Shown here: positions 1 through 8,647 of the stretch, piece by piece
Layout of the letters: every line of letters begins with the position of its first letter
How positions within the stretch are numbered: position 1 is the first letter of the stretch
DNA from: Roseburia zhanii
Lineage (GTDB): Bacteria; Bacillota; Clostridia; Lachnospirales; Lachnospiraceae
NCBI RefSeq assembly: GCF_014287635.1
Contig: NZ_JACOPH010000008.1
Location: 62,001 to 126,000, forward strand
Direction of reading: 5' to 3'
DNA length: 64,000 nucleotides
Translations under genes and position numbers: made by a program
The notes under the pieces: generated by a model
Seen by the model: only the letters and a program-made list of their open reading frames with translations
Told to the model about the DNA's origin: nothing
The model's database searches: none

Positions 1-930
1 ATCTATGAGATGGGTGGTCTGCATAAGTTTATGTCATGGAATAAACCGATTCTTACCGATTCAGGCGGATTTCAGGTATTTTCATTAGCAGGACTCCGTA
101 AGATCAAAGAGGAAGGTGTATATTTCAATTCCCATATTGATGGACGTAAGATTTTTATGGGGCCGGAAGAAAGTATGCAGATCCAGTCTAATTTAGCTTC
201 AACGATCGCAATGGCATTTGATGAATGTCCGAGCAGTGTGGCAGACCATACTTATGTACAAAATTCCGTTGACCGGACAACCAGATGGCTGGAACGCTGT
301 AAGACGGAGATGAACCGCTTAAACGGACTTGAGCGGACGATCAACAAAGAACAGCTTTTATTTGGCATCAATCAGGGTGCTGTTTACGAAGATATCCGTA
401 TCGATCATGCCAAAAGAATTTCAGAAATGGAGTTAGACGGATATGCAGTTGGTGGATTGGCAGTCGGCGAAACACATGAAGAAATGTATCATATCTTAGA
501 TGTGACAGTGCCGCATCTGCCGGAGAATAAGCCAACATATCTGATGGGTGTCGGAACACCGGCAAATATTTTAGAAGCTGTTGACCGTGGAGTGGATTTC
601 TTTGACTGTGTATATCCGACTAGAAATGGTCGTCATGGTCATGTATATACGAATCAGGGTAAGATCAACCTGTTCAATCAGAAATATGCAAAAGATGCAA
701 GACCGATCGAAGAAGGCTGCCAGTGCCCGACCTGCCGCCGTTACAGCAGGGCATATATCAGACATCTGCTGAAAGCAAAGGAAATGCTTGGTATGCGTCT
801 GACCGTACTTCACAATCTGTATTTTTACAATACGATGATGGAAGAGATCAGGGATGCGATCGATGCGGGCAGATATCAGAGTTATAAAGAAGAAAAATTA
901 TATCGTATGGCACAGGGACCACAGGAGTAA
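1..930 (+). CDS. tgt: queuine/preQ1 tRNA-ribosyltransferase, 5'-truncated by window edge
   Basis: This enzyme exchanges guanine-34 in the anticodon of Asp, Asn, His and Tyr tRNAs for the queuosine precursor preQ1. The frame is open from base 1, so the first roughly 65-70 residues of a usual 375-380 residue protein lie outside the window; 309 residues are visible. TDSGGFQVFS carries the general catalytic Asp. GVDFFDCVYPTRNGRHGH carries the nucleophilic Asp. The C-terminal CQCPTCRR plus the later LHNLYF segment form the Cys3-His zinc site. The first in-frame ATG, at base 10, is internal to a conserved block and is not the start. yajC follows 107 bp downstream, the usual tgt-yajC order, although a separate promoter lies between them. 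Identification is very secure. Confidence 0.96.
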   Translation: MYEMGGLHKFMSWNKPILTDSGGFQVFSLAGLRKIKEEGVYFNSHIDGRKIFMGPEESMQIQSNLASTIAMAFDECPSSVADHTYVQNSVDRTTRWLERCKTEMNRLNGLERTINKEQLLFGINQGAVYEDIRIDHAKRISEMELDGYAVGGLAVGETHEEMYHILDVTVPHLPENKPTYLMGVGTPANILEAVDRGVDFFDCVYPTRNGRHGHVYTNQGKINLFNQKYAKDARPIEEGCQCPTCRRYSRAYIRHLLKAKEMLGMRLTVLHNLYFYNTMMEEIRDAIDAGRYQSYKEEKLYRMAQGPQE

Positions 931-953
931 AGACTAAAATTTCTATAAACTAC

Positions 954-982
954 TTGCCCTTTTATAAAGATTTGTGTACAAT
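954..982 (+). promoter_or_regulatory. sigma-A promoter for yajC
   Basis: TTGCCC (954-959) and TACAAT (977-982) are separated by exactly 17 bp, in the gap between tgt and yajC. A leader of about 50 nt precedes the AGGAGG of yajC. This is prediction from consensus only. Confidence 0.6.
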
Positions 983-1037
983 AGTCTAAGTGCTTTGAGA
1001 GTATAGAATAGTTACGATTTTATTAGGAGGAAGAATA

Positions 1038-1340
1038 ATGTCTGTATTATTAACTGCAAGCGCAGGAAGTTCACTTCCAATGCTTTTATCATTGGTGATC
1101 TTATTTGTTTTTATGTATTTCTTTATGATTCGTCCACAGCAGAAAGAGATGAAGAAAAAGAATGCTATGTTAGCAGATTTAGCTGTAGGAGATACCGTTT
1201 TAACAACCAGCGGTTTCTATGGCGTAGTCATTGACATTGACGAAGATACAGTGATCGTTGAATTTGGAAGCAATAAGAACTGCCGTATTCCGATGCAGAA
1301 AGCTGCAATTTCCGCAGTTGAGAAGCCGGATGCAGAATAA
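1038..1340 (+). CDS. yajC: Sec translocase accessory protein YajC
   Basis: YajC is a small single-span membrane protein that associates with SecDF and the SecYEG channel. The 100-residue product has a short outer N-terminus, a membrane segment at about residues 15-35 (LSLVILFVFMYFFMIRP), then a basic QQKEMKKK stretch. A compact cytoplasmic domain with the family signature GDTVLTTSGFYGVV follows. AGGAGG lies 7 bp before the ATG. The gene sits after tgt, as in many bacteria, but secD and secF do not follow. A strong terminator directly downstream makes it a short transcription unit. Confidence 0.95.
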   Translation: MSVLLTASAGSSLPMLLSLVILFVFMYFFMIRPQQKEMKKKNAMLADLAVGDTVLTTSGFYGVVIDIDEDTVIVEFGSNKNCRIPMQKAAISAVEKPDAE

Positions 1341-1346
1341 TTTTAT

Positions 1347-1385
1347 GAAAAAAAGAAACGCTGTCATGGCGTTTCTTTTTTTTTC
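1347..1385. terminator. bidirectional intrinsic terminator after yajC
   Basis: GAAACGC and GCGTTTC form a perfect stem around a 7-nt loop. An A-run precedes it and a run of about ten T follows, so it could work on both strands. Confidence 0.85.
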
Positions 1386-1398
1386 ATCATCCACAGGC

Positions 1399-1427
1399 TA
1401 GACATCCGATTTGTTTCCGTGTATACT
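1399..1427 (+). promoter_or_regulatory. sigma-A promoter for lepB
   Basis: TAGACA (1399-1404), a 17-bp spacer and TATACT (1422-1427) lie between the yajC terminator and lepB. They probably start the lepB-rbgA-rnhB transcript. Confidence 0.6.
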
Positions 1428-1508
1428 GAAACGGTGCAGAAAATCGAAATAAGCAGATAAAAGATAAGCGTAACTATGCAGGGAAAAATAGCTGCGGATG
1501 AGGAAGAT

Positions 1509-2087
1509 ATGAGAAGAAGCGGATTACATTTTGGACATGAAAAAAAGAAGATCAACGTACCGGTTGTCAAAGAGATTGTTTCATGGGTGATAGAGATTGT
1601 ACTGGTACTGGTGATCGCATTTGTATTAGTTTATTATATCGGACTCCGCACCAGTGTGGTCGGACAGTCCATGGCACCAACATTAGAGAATGATCAGGAG
1701 ATTCTGATCAATCGTTTTGTCTATTCAGTCACAAAACCCAAGGCAAATGATATCATCGTATTCCTGCCAAATGGCAATGAAAAATCGCATTATTATGTGA
1801 AGCGTGTGATCGGGGTGCCGAATGATACGGTTTTGATCAAAGACGGTGCTGTTTATGTCAATGGGGAATTATTTGAAGAAGCTGTTGATACAGCTGCTAT
1901 TTTAGATCCTGAACTTGCGGCAGATGAGATCACGTTAGGCGATGATGAGTACTTTGTATTAGGTGATAACCGTAACAACAGTGAAGACAGCCGGTATGCG
2001 AATATAGGAAATGTCAAAAAAGAATATATTATCGGCAAGGCATGGTTTATCGTATCGCCATTTCAGGATTTTGGATTTTTAAAATAA
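1509..2087 (+). CDS. lepB: signal peptidase I
   Basis: This membrane serine protease removes signal peptides from exported preproteins at the outer face of the membrane. One transmembrane helix lies at about residues 23-43. The catalytic Ser is Ser54 in VVGQSMAPTL and the catalytic Lys is Lys98 in YYVKRVIG. The C-terminal GDNRNNSEDSR box is the usual third signature. I chose the ATG at 1509 because GAGGAA stands just before it; an in-frame ATG at 1476 has no good ribosome binding site and would add 11 residues. The 192-residue length suits a Gram-positive single-span SPase. rbgA follows 14 bp downstream, so the two are probably co-transcribed. Confidence 0.94.
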   Translation: MRRSGLHFGHEKKKINVPVVKEIVSWVIEIVLVLVIAFVLVYYIGLRTSVVGQSMAPTLENDQEILINRFVYSVTKPKANDIIVFLPNGNEKSHYYVKRVIGVPNDTVLIKDGAVYVNGELFEEAVDTAAILDPELAADEITLGDDEYFVLGDNRNNSEDSRYANIGNVKKEYIIGKAWFIVSPFQDFGFLK

Positions 2088-2101
2088 AAAAGGAGAACAG
2101 T

Positions 2102-2959
2102 ATGCAGTTTCAGTGGTATCCGGGGCATATGACGAAAGCAAAACGTCAGATGCAGGAAGATATAAAATTGATCGATCTGATCATAGAATTAGTAGATGCG
2201 AGGATTCCATTTTCAAGCAGGAATCCCGATATTGATGAACTTGGAAAAAATAAAGCAAGACTCATTTTAATGAATAAAGCGGATTTAGCAGATGCAAAAA
2301 AGACAGAGATCTGGAGTGAATATTTTCAGAGCAAAGGTTATTTTGTCGTATGCATTGATGCCAGAAGCAAGAATGGCATGAAAGCGATCCAGAATACGAT
2401 CATGGAAGCATGTAAAGAGAAGATCGAACGTGACCGCAGGAGGGGAATCAAAAACCGTCCGGTGCGTGCAATGGTCGTAGGTATACCGAATGTTGGAAAA
2501 TCAACATTTATCAATACATTTGCAGGCAAGGCATGTACTAAGACAGGGAATAAGCCGGGTGTCACAAAAGGCAAACAGTGGATCCGCCTGAATAAAAATG
2601 TGGAATTATTAGATACACCGGGTATTTTGTGGCCGAAATTTGAAGATCAGATGGTAGGACTCCGTCTGGCACTGATCGGTTCGATCAAGGACGAAATATT
2701 AAATACAGATGAACTTGCCTTAGAACTTTTAAAGATTCTGTTGTCAGAATATGCTGGTGTCCTGAAAAACAGATATGATGTAGAAGAAACAGACGATGCT
2801 GTAAAAATGTTAGAACTCATTGCGGATAAACGTAACTGCCGCAGTAAGGGGAATGAATTAGATTACAGCAAAGCAGCAGCATTAGTGATCGATGAATTCC
2901 GCAGTGGAAAAACAGGAAGATTTACGATCGAAATGCCGTCAGAGGGACAGGGAGTTTAA
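2102..2959 (+). CDS. rbgA: ribosome biogenesis GTPase RbgA (YlqF)
   Basis: RbgA is a circularly permuted GTPase that matures the 50S ribosomal subunit. The permuted motif order is visible: the G4 box NKAD comes first, then G1 GIPNVGKST, and G3 DTPG last. The N-terminal MQFQWYPGHMTKA is the family hallmark. AAGGAG precedes the ATG at 2102; an in-frame ATG at 2042 lies inside lepB and is rejected. The 285 residues match the family. rnhB starts 3 bp after the stop, reproducing the rbgA-rnhB pair of Bacillus subtilis. Confidence 0.95.
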   Translation: MQFQWYPGHMTKAKRQMQEDIKLIDLIIELVDARIPFSSRNPDIDELGKNKARLILMNKADLADAKKTEIWSEYFQSKGYFVVCIDARSKNGMKAIQNTIMEACKEKIERDRRRGIKNRPVRAMVVGIPNVGKSTFINTFAGKACTKTGNKPGVTKGKQWIRLNKNVELLDTPGILWPKFEDQMVGLRLALIGSIKDEILNTDELALELLKILLSEYAGVLKNRYDVEETDDAVKMLELIADKRNCRSKGNELDYSKAAALVIDEFRSGKTGRFTIEMPSEGQGV

Positions 2960-2962
2960 CAA

Positions 2963-3721
2963 ATGGATAAGAAAATTGGAACGATCAAAGATGAGTTGAA
3001 GGCAGCCTTAGACAGTGAGCTGCCTTCTTTTATTACAGAATATCAGACAGATGAAAGAGCAGGCGTGATAAAGCTGGTTGCACAGGCAAAAAAGCGTCTG
3101 CATGATCTTGAACTTGAAATGGAACGTATCGAACAGTTAAAAGTATATGAAAAGAAATATGATACCTGTGGCTATATCTGTGGGATCGATGAGGTTGGAA
3201 GAGGACCATTGGCAGGGCCGGTCGTTGCCGGTGCAGTCATTCTGCCGAAAGACTGTAAGATCCTTTATATCAACGATTCTAAAAAACTTTCCGCAAAAAA
3301 GAGAGAGGAACTATATGATGTGATCATGGAGCAGGCAGTTGCTGTTGGCATCGGAATGGCATCCCCGCAGAGGATCGATGAGATCAATATTTTGCAGGCT
3401 ACTTATGAAGCTATGCGGGAAGCTATTCAAAAATTAAGCATAAAACCCGATATATTATTAAATGATGCAGTTACGATCCCGCAGGTGGATATCAGACAGA
3501 TTCCGATCATCAAAGGAGATGCAAAGAGTATTTCTATTGGAGCAGCAAGTATTGTAGCAAAAGTGACAAGGGACAGACTGATGGAGGAATATGCGAAGGT
3601 TCTGCCGGAATATGATTTCGCATCGAATAAGGGATATGGTTCGGCGGCACATATTGCAGCACTGAAACAATACGGGCCATCCCCGATACACAGGAATTCT
3701 TTTATTAAAAATTTTGTATGA
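2963..3721 (+). CDS. rnhB: ribonuclease HII
   Basis: RNase HII cuts RNA in RNA-DNA hybrids and removes single ribonucleotides misincorporated in DNA. CGIDEVGRGPLAGPVVAGA holds the first catalytic Asp and the GRG block that reads the ribonucleotide; NDSKKLSAKKRE follows. The C-terminal Asp lies in VAKVTRDRLM. A helical, charged N-terminal extension of about 70 residues precedes the catalytic domain, as in the longer Firmicute forms, giving 252 residues. Spacing from rbgA is 3 bp, so the pair is translationally close. Confidence 0.95.
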   Translation: MDKKIGTIKDELKAALDSELPSFITEYQTDERAGVIKLVAQAKKRLHDLELEMERIEQLKVYEKKYDTCGYICGIDEVGRGPLAGPVVAGAVILPKDCKILYINDSKKLSAKKREELYDVIMEQAVAVGIGMASPQRIDEINILQATYEAMREAIQKLSIKPDILLNDAVTIPQVDIRQIPIIKGDAKSISIGAASIVAKVTRDRLMEEYAKVLPEYDFASNKGYGSAAHIAALKQYGPSPIHRNSFIKNFV

Positions 3722-3774
3722 TGTCAGTACTTTTATTAAGATATTGTAAGTTGATGGAAACATAGGAGGATGCT

Positions 3775-5652
3775 ATGCAGATTACGGATATGCTGAACCA
3801 GTACAATCGAAATATTGCAAATGGTACGGTAGTTCCGAATGGAACACAGGGAATCCGTCAGGTGATGTCTTCGTTTTCAGAAATGTCTGTCGGAAATATT
3901 TTTGAGGGGAGCGTCAATCAGGTTGAAGACGGTGTCGTAACCTTAGGACTTTCAGATGGCAAGACCATACAGGCGAGGTTAGATAACGGAGTATCGGTGC
4001 AGGTCGGGGAGTCTATGTTTTTTCAGGTAAAATCCAATAATGGAACACAGATCGCAATTCGTCCATATTCTAATGGAGTAAGCAGCAATCCGACATTGCT
4101 TTATGCATTAGATGCAGCAAATCTACAGGTGAGCGGCAAGATGCTTACGATGGTAAATACCATGATGGAGCAGTCGATGCCGATTGACAGACAGAGTCTT
4201 ATTTCTATGGCAAAGCTAGTGGTGGGTAATCCACAGATAGACGTTGCAACGGTTGTGCAGATGGAAAAGCTTGGTATTCCTGTGACGGATGAAATGGCAG
4301 CACAGTTTGAAAATTATAAATCAGACCAGTATGCGATTTTAGACCAGTTAGAGTCTGTCATGGAACTTTTGCCCGAACAATTAGGAAAAGATGGAACGGG
4401 ACTTTTAGAATTAAACCAGCAGATGATCGATATTTTTTTAGGCGGATCAGAGGAAATGCAGGCAGCACAGGATACAGCAGATGCAGGTTCTGATGCTGCA
4501 TCAGCCGTAGAAGGACAGGGTGCGGGTGAAGCGTCTGTTACAGAAGAAACAAAAGCAGCAGTTCTTACAGAAAATGACCTGATAGTATCTGCTTCATCCG
4601 GGGAGAATACCGACGCATCCGTGATAGAAGGACAAGATGGACAGATGGTATCTTCTGCTGCAACAGAAGAAAACGGGCAGGAAGTATCTGTATCAGCGGA
4701 CAAAAATGAGCAGGCGGCATCTGCTGCGGCAGGAGCAGATGAACAGAGTGTATCTTCTGTAGCACAAGAACAGAATACAGACAAAAATGTGCAGCAGACC
4801 ACAGCAGAGGGCAATACACAGACATCAGCGTCTGCCATGGAAACTGTACCAGATAACATGCAGCGGGATATACAAAAATTATCTGCACAGCTTATGAAAC
4901 TTCCGGATCTATCGCAGGATCAGCTTAACGGAAATCTGTCTGCCAAAGAATTTTTGCAGGTTCTTTCAGAGGCATTTAACAGTACAGATCCAGTCAGCAG
5001 ACAGATCTTAAAGGAGTTAATTTCTTCTAAAGAATACCGGAATATCGTGCGTAGTGTCATGGAAGAACAGTGGCTTTTAAAGCCGGAAGAATTAAAAAGC
5101 GAGCATAAGATCAATGAATTATATGAACGTTTAGACCGTCAGTTAGCACAGATGGAAAAGGTATTGAAGAATTTCCATCAGAGTTCCCCACAATTAACAG
5201 ATACAGCATCTAATGTACGGAATAATATCCAGTTTATGAATCAGTTAAACCATACATGTGCCTATATGCAGATCCCTTTGAAATTATCAGGACAGAATGC
5301 CCACAGCGATCTGTATGTCTATACCGGAGGCAGAAAACACCATGATGCAGATGAAGAACTGACTGCATTCCTGCATTTAGATTTAGAGCATTTAGGTTCT
5401 ACAGATGTATCGGTAAAACTGCGTAAAAAGCAGGTGACAACGAATTTTTATTTAGCAGATGATGCATCTTACCAGCTGATCTTAGATCATATGGATATCC
5501 TTGAGGAACGATTAGAACAAAAAGGGTATCAGGTAAAGATCTCTGTTACGACTCAGGAAGAAAAAATGAATTTTGTAGAAGATATGTTAAAACAGAAAAC
5601 ACCATCCGCAGGAGGAATGGTGCATAGATATTCTTTTGATGTCAGGGCGTGA
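3775..5652 (+). CDS. FliK-like / YlqG-like protein with flagellar hook-length control C-domain
   Basis: This 625-residue protein sits where B. subtilis carries ylqG, between rnhB and an flhB-C-like gene. The N-terminal part (about 1-220) is a compact region with no motif I recognise. Residues about 225-360 are low-complexity, rich in Ala, Glu, Ser, Val and Gln, like the disordered ruler region of FliK. The C-terminal part (about 470-620) has the alternating L-x-L-x-LEHLG...VSVKLRKKQV pattern and a final helix, resembling the Flg_hook (FliK_C) fold. Whether it acts in flagellar export is unknown; no other flagellar gene is in the window. AGGAGG lies just before the ATG. The family call is inference from pattern and gene order. 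Confidence 0.6.
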   Translation: MQITDMLNQYNRNIANGTVVPNGTQGIRQVMSSFSEMSVGNIFEGSVNQVEDGVVTLGLSDGKTIQARLDNGVSVQVGESMFFQVKSNNGTQIAIRPYSNGVSSNPTLLYALDAANLQVSGKMLTMVNTMMEQSMPIDRQSLISMAKLVVGNPQIDVATVVQMEKLGIPVTDEMAAQFENYKSDQYAILDQLESVMELLPEQLGKDGTGLLELNQQMIDIFLGGSEEMQAAQDTADAGSDAASAVEGQGAGEASVTEETKAAVLTENDLIVSASSGENTDASVIEGQDGQMVSSAATEENGQEVSVSADKNEQAASAAAGADEQSVSSVAQEQNTDKNVQQTTAEGNTQTSASAMETVPDNMQRDIQKLSAQLMKLPDLSQDQLNGNLSAKEFLQVLSEAFNSTDPVSRQILKELISSKEYRNIVRSVMEEQWLLKPEELKSEHKINELYERLDRQLAQMEKVLKNFHQSSPQLTDTASNVRNNIQFMNQLNHTCAYMQIPLKLSGQNAHSDLYVYTGGRKHHDADEELTAFLHLDLEHLGSTDVSVKLRKKQVTTNFYLADDASYQLILDHMDILEERLEQKGYQVKISVTTQEEKMNFVEDMLKQKTPSAGGMVHRYSFDVRA

Positions 5653-5656
5653 AGAT

Positions 5657-5944
5657 ATGGAGCGTAAAAAAGAAGATATAAAAGTAAAAACAGCAGTTGC
5701 CCTTTCGTATGAACCGGGAGATCTTGCACCGAAGATCTTAGCCACAGGAAAAGGGGAACTAGCAGAGCGTATCATCAAAAAAGGTGAAGAAGGAAATGTG
5801 CCATTTTATAAAGATAATAAACTGGCAGATACATTATCAAAACTTGAGATCGGAGATACGATCCCGCCGGAATTGTATGATGTTGTCGCAGAAATCCTGG
5901 TATTTGTAGATGATATGGACAGACTGCGTTCAAAGATCAAATAG
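5657..5944 (+). CDS. FlhB/EscU C-terminal-domain-like protein (YlqH-like)
   Basis: The product resembles the soluble C-terminal switch domain of the type III export protein FlhB: AVALSY, then APKILATGKGELAERI, a VPFYKDN segment, and IPPELYDVVAEIL near the end. There are no transmembrane helices. The NPTH autocleavage motif of true FlhB is absent, so autocleavage is not expected. B. subtilis YlqH has the same truncated design and the same neighbours. The gene starts 4 bp after the FliK-like gene. I prefer the ATG at 5657; an ATG at 5639 would overlap the upstream gene. A role with the preceding FliK-like protein is likely, since FliK and FlhB are partners, but it is not shown here. Confidence 0.75.
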   Translation: MERKKEDIKVKTAVALSYEPGDLAPKILATGKGELAERIIKKGEEGNVPFYKDNKLADTLSKLEIGDTIPPELYDVVAEILVFVDDMDRLRSKIK

Positions 5945-5964
5945 CAGGTGAAAAGGAGAATTGG

Positions 5965-6324
5965 GTGAATAAACGCAAAATTGGGAGTGATTATGAACAG
6001 ATGGCGGCAGATTATCTTGCCAAAAGGGGATATACTATCTTAGAACAAAACCATAGAAATAAATATGGAGAAATTGATATTATTGCATCATCTGCAGAAA
6101 ATGATCTTATTTTCTGTGAAGTGAAATACAGAGCCACATATAGCTGCGGTGATCCGTTAGAAGCGGTCGATTACCGGAAACAATGCCGTATCAGCCGGAC
6201 GGCTTTGTGTTATTATGCCAGACATCATTATGCATTAGATACATCATGCAGATTTGATGTGATCGCAATTGATGGAGATGGAAATATCAGGCATCTTGAA
6301 AATGCATTTGAATATCGGGGATAG
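5965..6324 (+). CDS. yraN: UPF0102 family protein YraN
   Basis: YraN proteins have a PD-(D/E)XK nuclease-like fold (Holliday-junction resolvase related); their substrate is unknown. The core is readable: KIGSDYEQMAADYLAKRGY, then KYGEIDIIA with the metal-binding Asp, and ENDLIFCEVKYR with the E-x-K pair. The start is GTG at 5965, set by AAGGAG 6 bp upstream; 119 residues is the family length. The gene follows the YlqH-like gene by 20 bp and probably belongs to the same transcript. Confidence 0.92.
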   Translation: MNKRKIGSDYEQMAADYLAKRGYTILEQNHRNKYGEIDIIASSAENDLIFCEVKYRATYSCGDPLEAVDYRKQCRISRTALCYYARHHYALDTSCRFDVIAIDGDGNIRHLENAFEYRG

Positions 6325-6354
6325 AAAAATAAAATGATAAGAGGAATGTATCAT

Positions 6355-7245
6355 ATGTCAATAGAGGAAATGGAATTAGCAGAAGCAATCAGATATAAAG
6401 ATCAGACAGCCGGTCAGATACCGGCTCTTAAGCATATTTTGCTTGAGGATCAGATTGATTTTCCATTGTTTTATTATGAAAAATTAGAACAGACCGGTAT
6501 GGTAAAGCATGGATTTACCACAAGGGCAGGTGGTGTGAGTGAGGGAATCTTTTCCAGCTTAAATCTGAGTTTTACCAGAGGTGACAGGGAAGATGCAGTC
6601 AGGGAAAATTACCGCAGATTGGCAAATGCATTGCAGGTAGATAATGGAAGTTTTGTAAGTTCCGACCAGACGCATACGACAAACGTTTTGCGTGTCGGAA
6701 AAGAGGATATCTGTCATAGCAGGTTCAGTGAGCGGAAATATACGGACATTGACGGTCTGATCACGAATGAAAGCGGTGTTACGCTGATCACATTTTATGC
6801 AGACTGCGTACCATTATATTTTGTTGATCCTGTGCATCATGCCATTGGACTCAGCCATTCAGGCTGGAGGGGAACGGTCGGACGCATGGGAAAAGTGACC
6901 ATAGATAAAATGCAGCAGGAGTTTGACACCAAACCGTCAGAAGTCATCTGTGCGATCGGACCTTCAATCTGTCAGGACTGTTACGAAGTCAGCGAAGATG
7001 TGGCAGATGCATTTTGTACAGAATTTGCAGGACGGGAAAATGAGATCCTGATCGGTAAGGGCAATGGAAAATACCAGCTGGATCTCTGGAGGGCAAATGA
7101 GATCGTTTTAGAAGAAGCAGGTGTTTTAAAAGAGCATATTTCCGTAACGAATGTCTGCACCTGCTGCAATCCGAAGCTGTTATTCTCACATCGGGCAAGT
7201 CATGGAAAACGCGGGAATTTAGCGGCAGTGCTGGCGTTAAAATAA
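6355..7245 (+). CDS. pgeF: peptidoglycan editing factor PgeF (YfiH/DUF152, multicopper oxidase-like)
   Basis: PgeF-type proteins remove wrongly incorporated L-Ser from peptidoglycan precursors in E. coli; other members act on purine nucleosides or phenols. Metal-site residues are evident: the His of DQTHTT, the Cys of TFYADCVPLYF, the His of GLSHSGWRGT, and a CTCCNPKLLFSHR block at the end. I chose the ATG at 6355 because AGAGGA lies 9 bp upstream; in-frame ATGs at 6334 and 6346 are alternatives. The N-terminal 35 or so residues are outside the conserved domain. The gene is 30 bp downstream of yraN. Confidence 0.88.
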   Translation: MSIEEMELAEAIRYKDQTAGQIPALKHILLEDQIDFPLFYYEKLEQTGMVKHGFTTRAGGVSEGIFSSLNLSFTRGDREDAVRENYRRLANALQVDNGSFVSSDQTHTTNVLRVGKEDICHSRFSERKYTDIDGLITNESGVTLITFYADCVPLYFVDPVHHAIGLSHSGWRGTVGRMGKVTIDKMQQEFDTKPSEVICAIGPSICQDCYEVSEDVADAFCTEFAGRENEILIGKGNGKYQLDLWRANEIVLEEAGVLKEHISVTNVCTCCNPKLLFSHRASHGKRGNLAAVLALK

Positions 7246-7285
7246 CACTTAAGAAATTCTTAAAAAAATCCTACACATATCTTTA

Positions 7286-7314
7286 TTGTCATAATTTAAC
7301 CAGCAGTCTATACT
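7286..7314 (+). promoter_or_regulatory. sigma-A promoter of the GntR-ABC operon
   Basis: TTGTCA (7286-7291), a 17-bp spacer and TATACT (7309-7314) give a near-consensus promoter. The start site would fall near 7320, leaving a leader of about 50 nt before the TTG start of the regulator. Confidence 0.7.
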
Positions 7315-7326
7315 AACTGTATGAAA

Positions 7327-7338
7327 TGTACTAATACA
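7327..7338 (+). promoter_or_regulatory. candidate GntR/YtrA operator
   Basis: TGTACTAATACA is an imperfect palindrome (10 of 12 positions symmetric, TGTA/TACA arms). It lies just after the predicted start site and before the GntR gene, the usual place for autoregulation. The assignment is inference. Confidence 0.4.
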
Positions 7339-7373
7339 CTTTAAACATTATAAAAAAGACAGGAGGTATCAGA

Positions 7374-7751
7374 TTGCTGCAACTAAATTATAGAGATGCA
7401 AAACCCATTTATGAGCAGATCAAAGATGGCATCAGGCGGCTTTTACTGTCAAATGCGATCGAGGCAGATGAGAAACTGCCATCTGTCAGGGAGTTAGCGT
7501 CAAGTCTTGCAATTAATCCAAATACAATACAGCGGGCATATCGGGAACTAGAAGCAGAAGGTTATGTTTATACCAAGCAGGGCAAGGGTACATTTGCTTC
7601 TGCGACAGCAATGGTATGTCAGATGCGTAAACAGGAATTATTAGTAGAATTTGATGATGTGGTATCAGAACTGTTTATACTTGATGCATCAGTCGAAGAA
7701 TTAGGAAACCGCATGGAAAATCTGAAGAATGGGGAGGAAAAGATGAAATGA
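7374..7751 (+). CDS. GntR family regulator, YtrA subfamily
   Basis: This 125-residue repressor-type protein carries an N-terminal winged helix (about residues 10-75: PIYEQIKDGIRR, LPSVRELASSLAINPNTIQ, GKGTFAS). It has only a short helical tail for dimerisation, which defines the YtrA subfamily. Such regulators control the ABC transporter genes that follow them, usually in response to envelope stress or antibiotics. The start is TTG at 7374, fixed by AGGAGG 7 bp upstream. Its stop overlaps the next ATG (ATGA), so translation is coupled to the ATPase. The effector cannot be read from the sequence. Confidence 0.93.
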   Translation: MLQLNYRDAKPIYEQIKDGIRRLLLSNAIEADEKLPSVRELASSLAINPNTIQRAYRELEAEGYVYTKQGKGTFASATAMVCQMRKQELLVEFDDVVSELFILDASVEELGNRMENLKNGEEKMK

Positions 7752-8647
7752 TCGAAGTGAATAATCTTGTAAAAGAATTTGATGGATTTCGTGCTTTAGA
7801 TGGTACAGATATGCATGTAAAAAAAGGTGCTATTTATGGTTTAGTCGGGCCAAACGGAGCAGGAAAATCAACACTGATACGTCATTTGACAGGTATTTAC
7901 AGACAAAATGAGGGAACAGTAAAGATCGCAGGAGAAGACGTATATGAAAATCCGCATATAAAAGAAAAGTTTGCATTCATACCGGATGATATCTTTTATT
8001 TCATGCAGGCAGATGTAATGGAAATGAAGCGGTTTTATCAGGGCATGTATCCCAAATTTGACGATAAGATGTTTTACCGCCTGATGGAATATTTCCCAAC
8101 CATCAATCCCAAAAAGAGTATCCGCAGTCTTTCAAAAGGAATGCAGAAACAGGTGGCATTCTGGTTAGCAATCTGTACAAGACCGGAACTTTTGATCTTA
8201 GATGAACCGGTAGATGGATTAGATCCTGTGATGCGCCGGCAGATCTGGAGTATTGTCATGGCAGATGTGGCAGAACGTGATACCACTGTTTTAGTTTCGT
8301 CACATAACTTAAGAGAGTTAGAGGACGTATGCGATCATGTGGGCATCATGCATAAAGGAAAAGTGATCATTGAACGGTCCTTAAGTGAACTGCAGGGAAG
8401 TGTCTGCAAGATACAGGTGGCATTTCAGGCAGAAATGCCGAAACTTCCGGAAAACTTTGACGTTTTACACATGTCGAATACCGGAAGGGTTTATACACTG
8501 ATCGTAAAAGGAAATCCAACAGAAGCAAAGGAGCAGCTTGAAAAAATGCATCCGATGTTGATCGATCTGCTTCCACTGACACTGGAGGAGATTTTCATCT
8601 ATGAATTAGGAGGAGTAGATTATGAAGTCAAAGACATCCTGTTTTAA
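7748..8647 (+). CDS. ABC transporter ATP-binding protein
   Basis: This 299-residue ATPase drives the membrane protein encoded next. Visible motifs are Walker A GLVGPNGAGKST, the signature LSKGMQKQ, Walker B LLILDEPVDGLD and the switch His in SSHNLRELEDV. The last 80 or so residues form a divergent tail typical of YtrB/BcrA-like exporters. The ATG overlaps the GntR stop, and the end overlaps the permease start by 26 bp, so all three are one operon. The substrate is unknown; YtrA-linked transporters commonly respond to cell-wall-active compounds. Confidence 0.92.
   Translation: MIEVNNLVKEFDGFRALDGTDMHVKKGAIYGLVGPNGAGKSTLIRHLTGIYRQNEGTVKIAGEDVYENPHIKEKFAFIPDDIFYFMQADVMEMKRFYQGMYPKFDDKMFYRLMEYFPTINPKKSIRSLSKGMQKQVAFWLAICTRPELLILDEPVDGLDPVMRRQIWSIVMADVAERDTTVLVSSHNLRELEDVCDHVGIMHKGKVIIERSLSELQGSVCKIQVAFQAEMPKLPENFDVLHMSNTGRVYTLIVKGNPTEAKEQLEKMHPMLIDLLPLTLEEIFIYELGGVDYEVKDILF

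Noticed and set aside
4314..4859. 181-codon minus-strand open frame
   Set aside because: It lies wholly inside the low-complexity part of the FliK-like gene, whose biased codons keep the opposite strand open. Ser/Cys-rich with no ribosome binding site.
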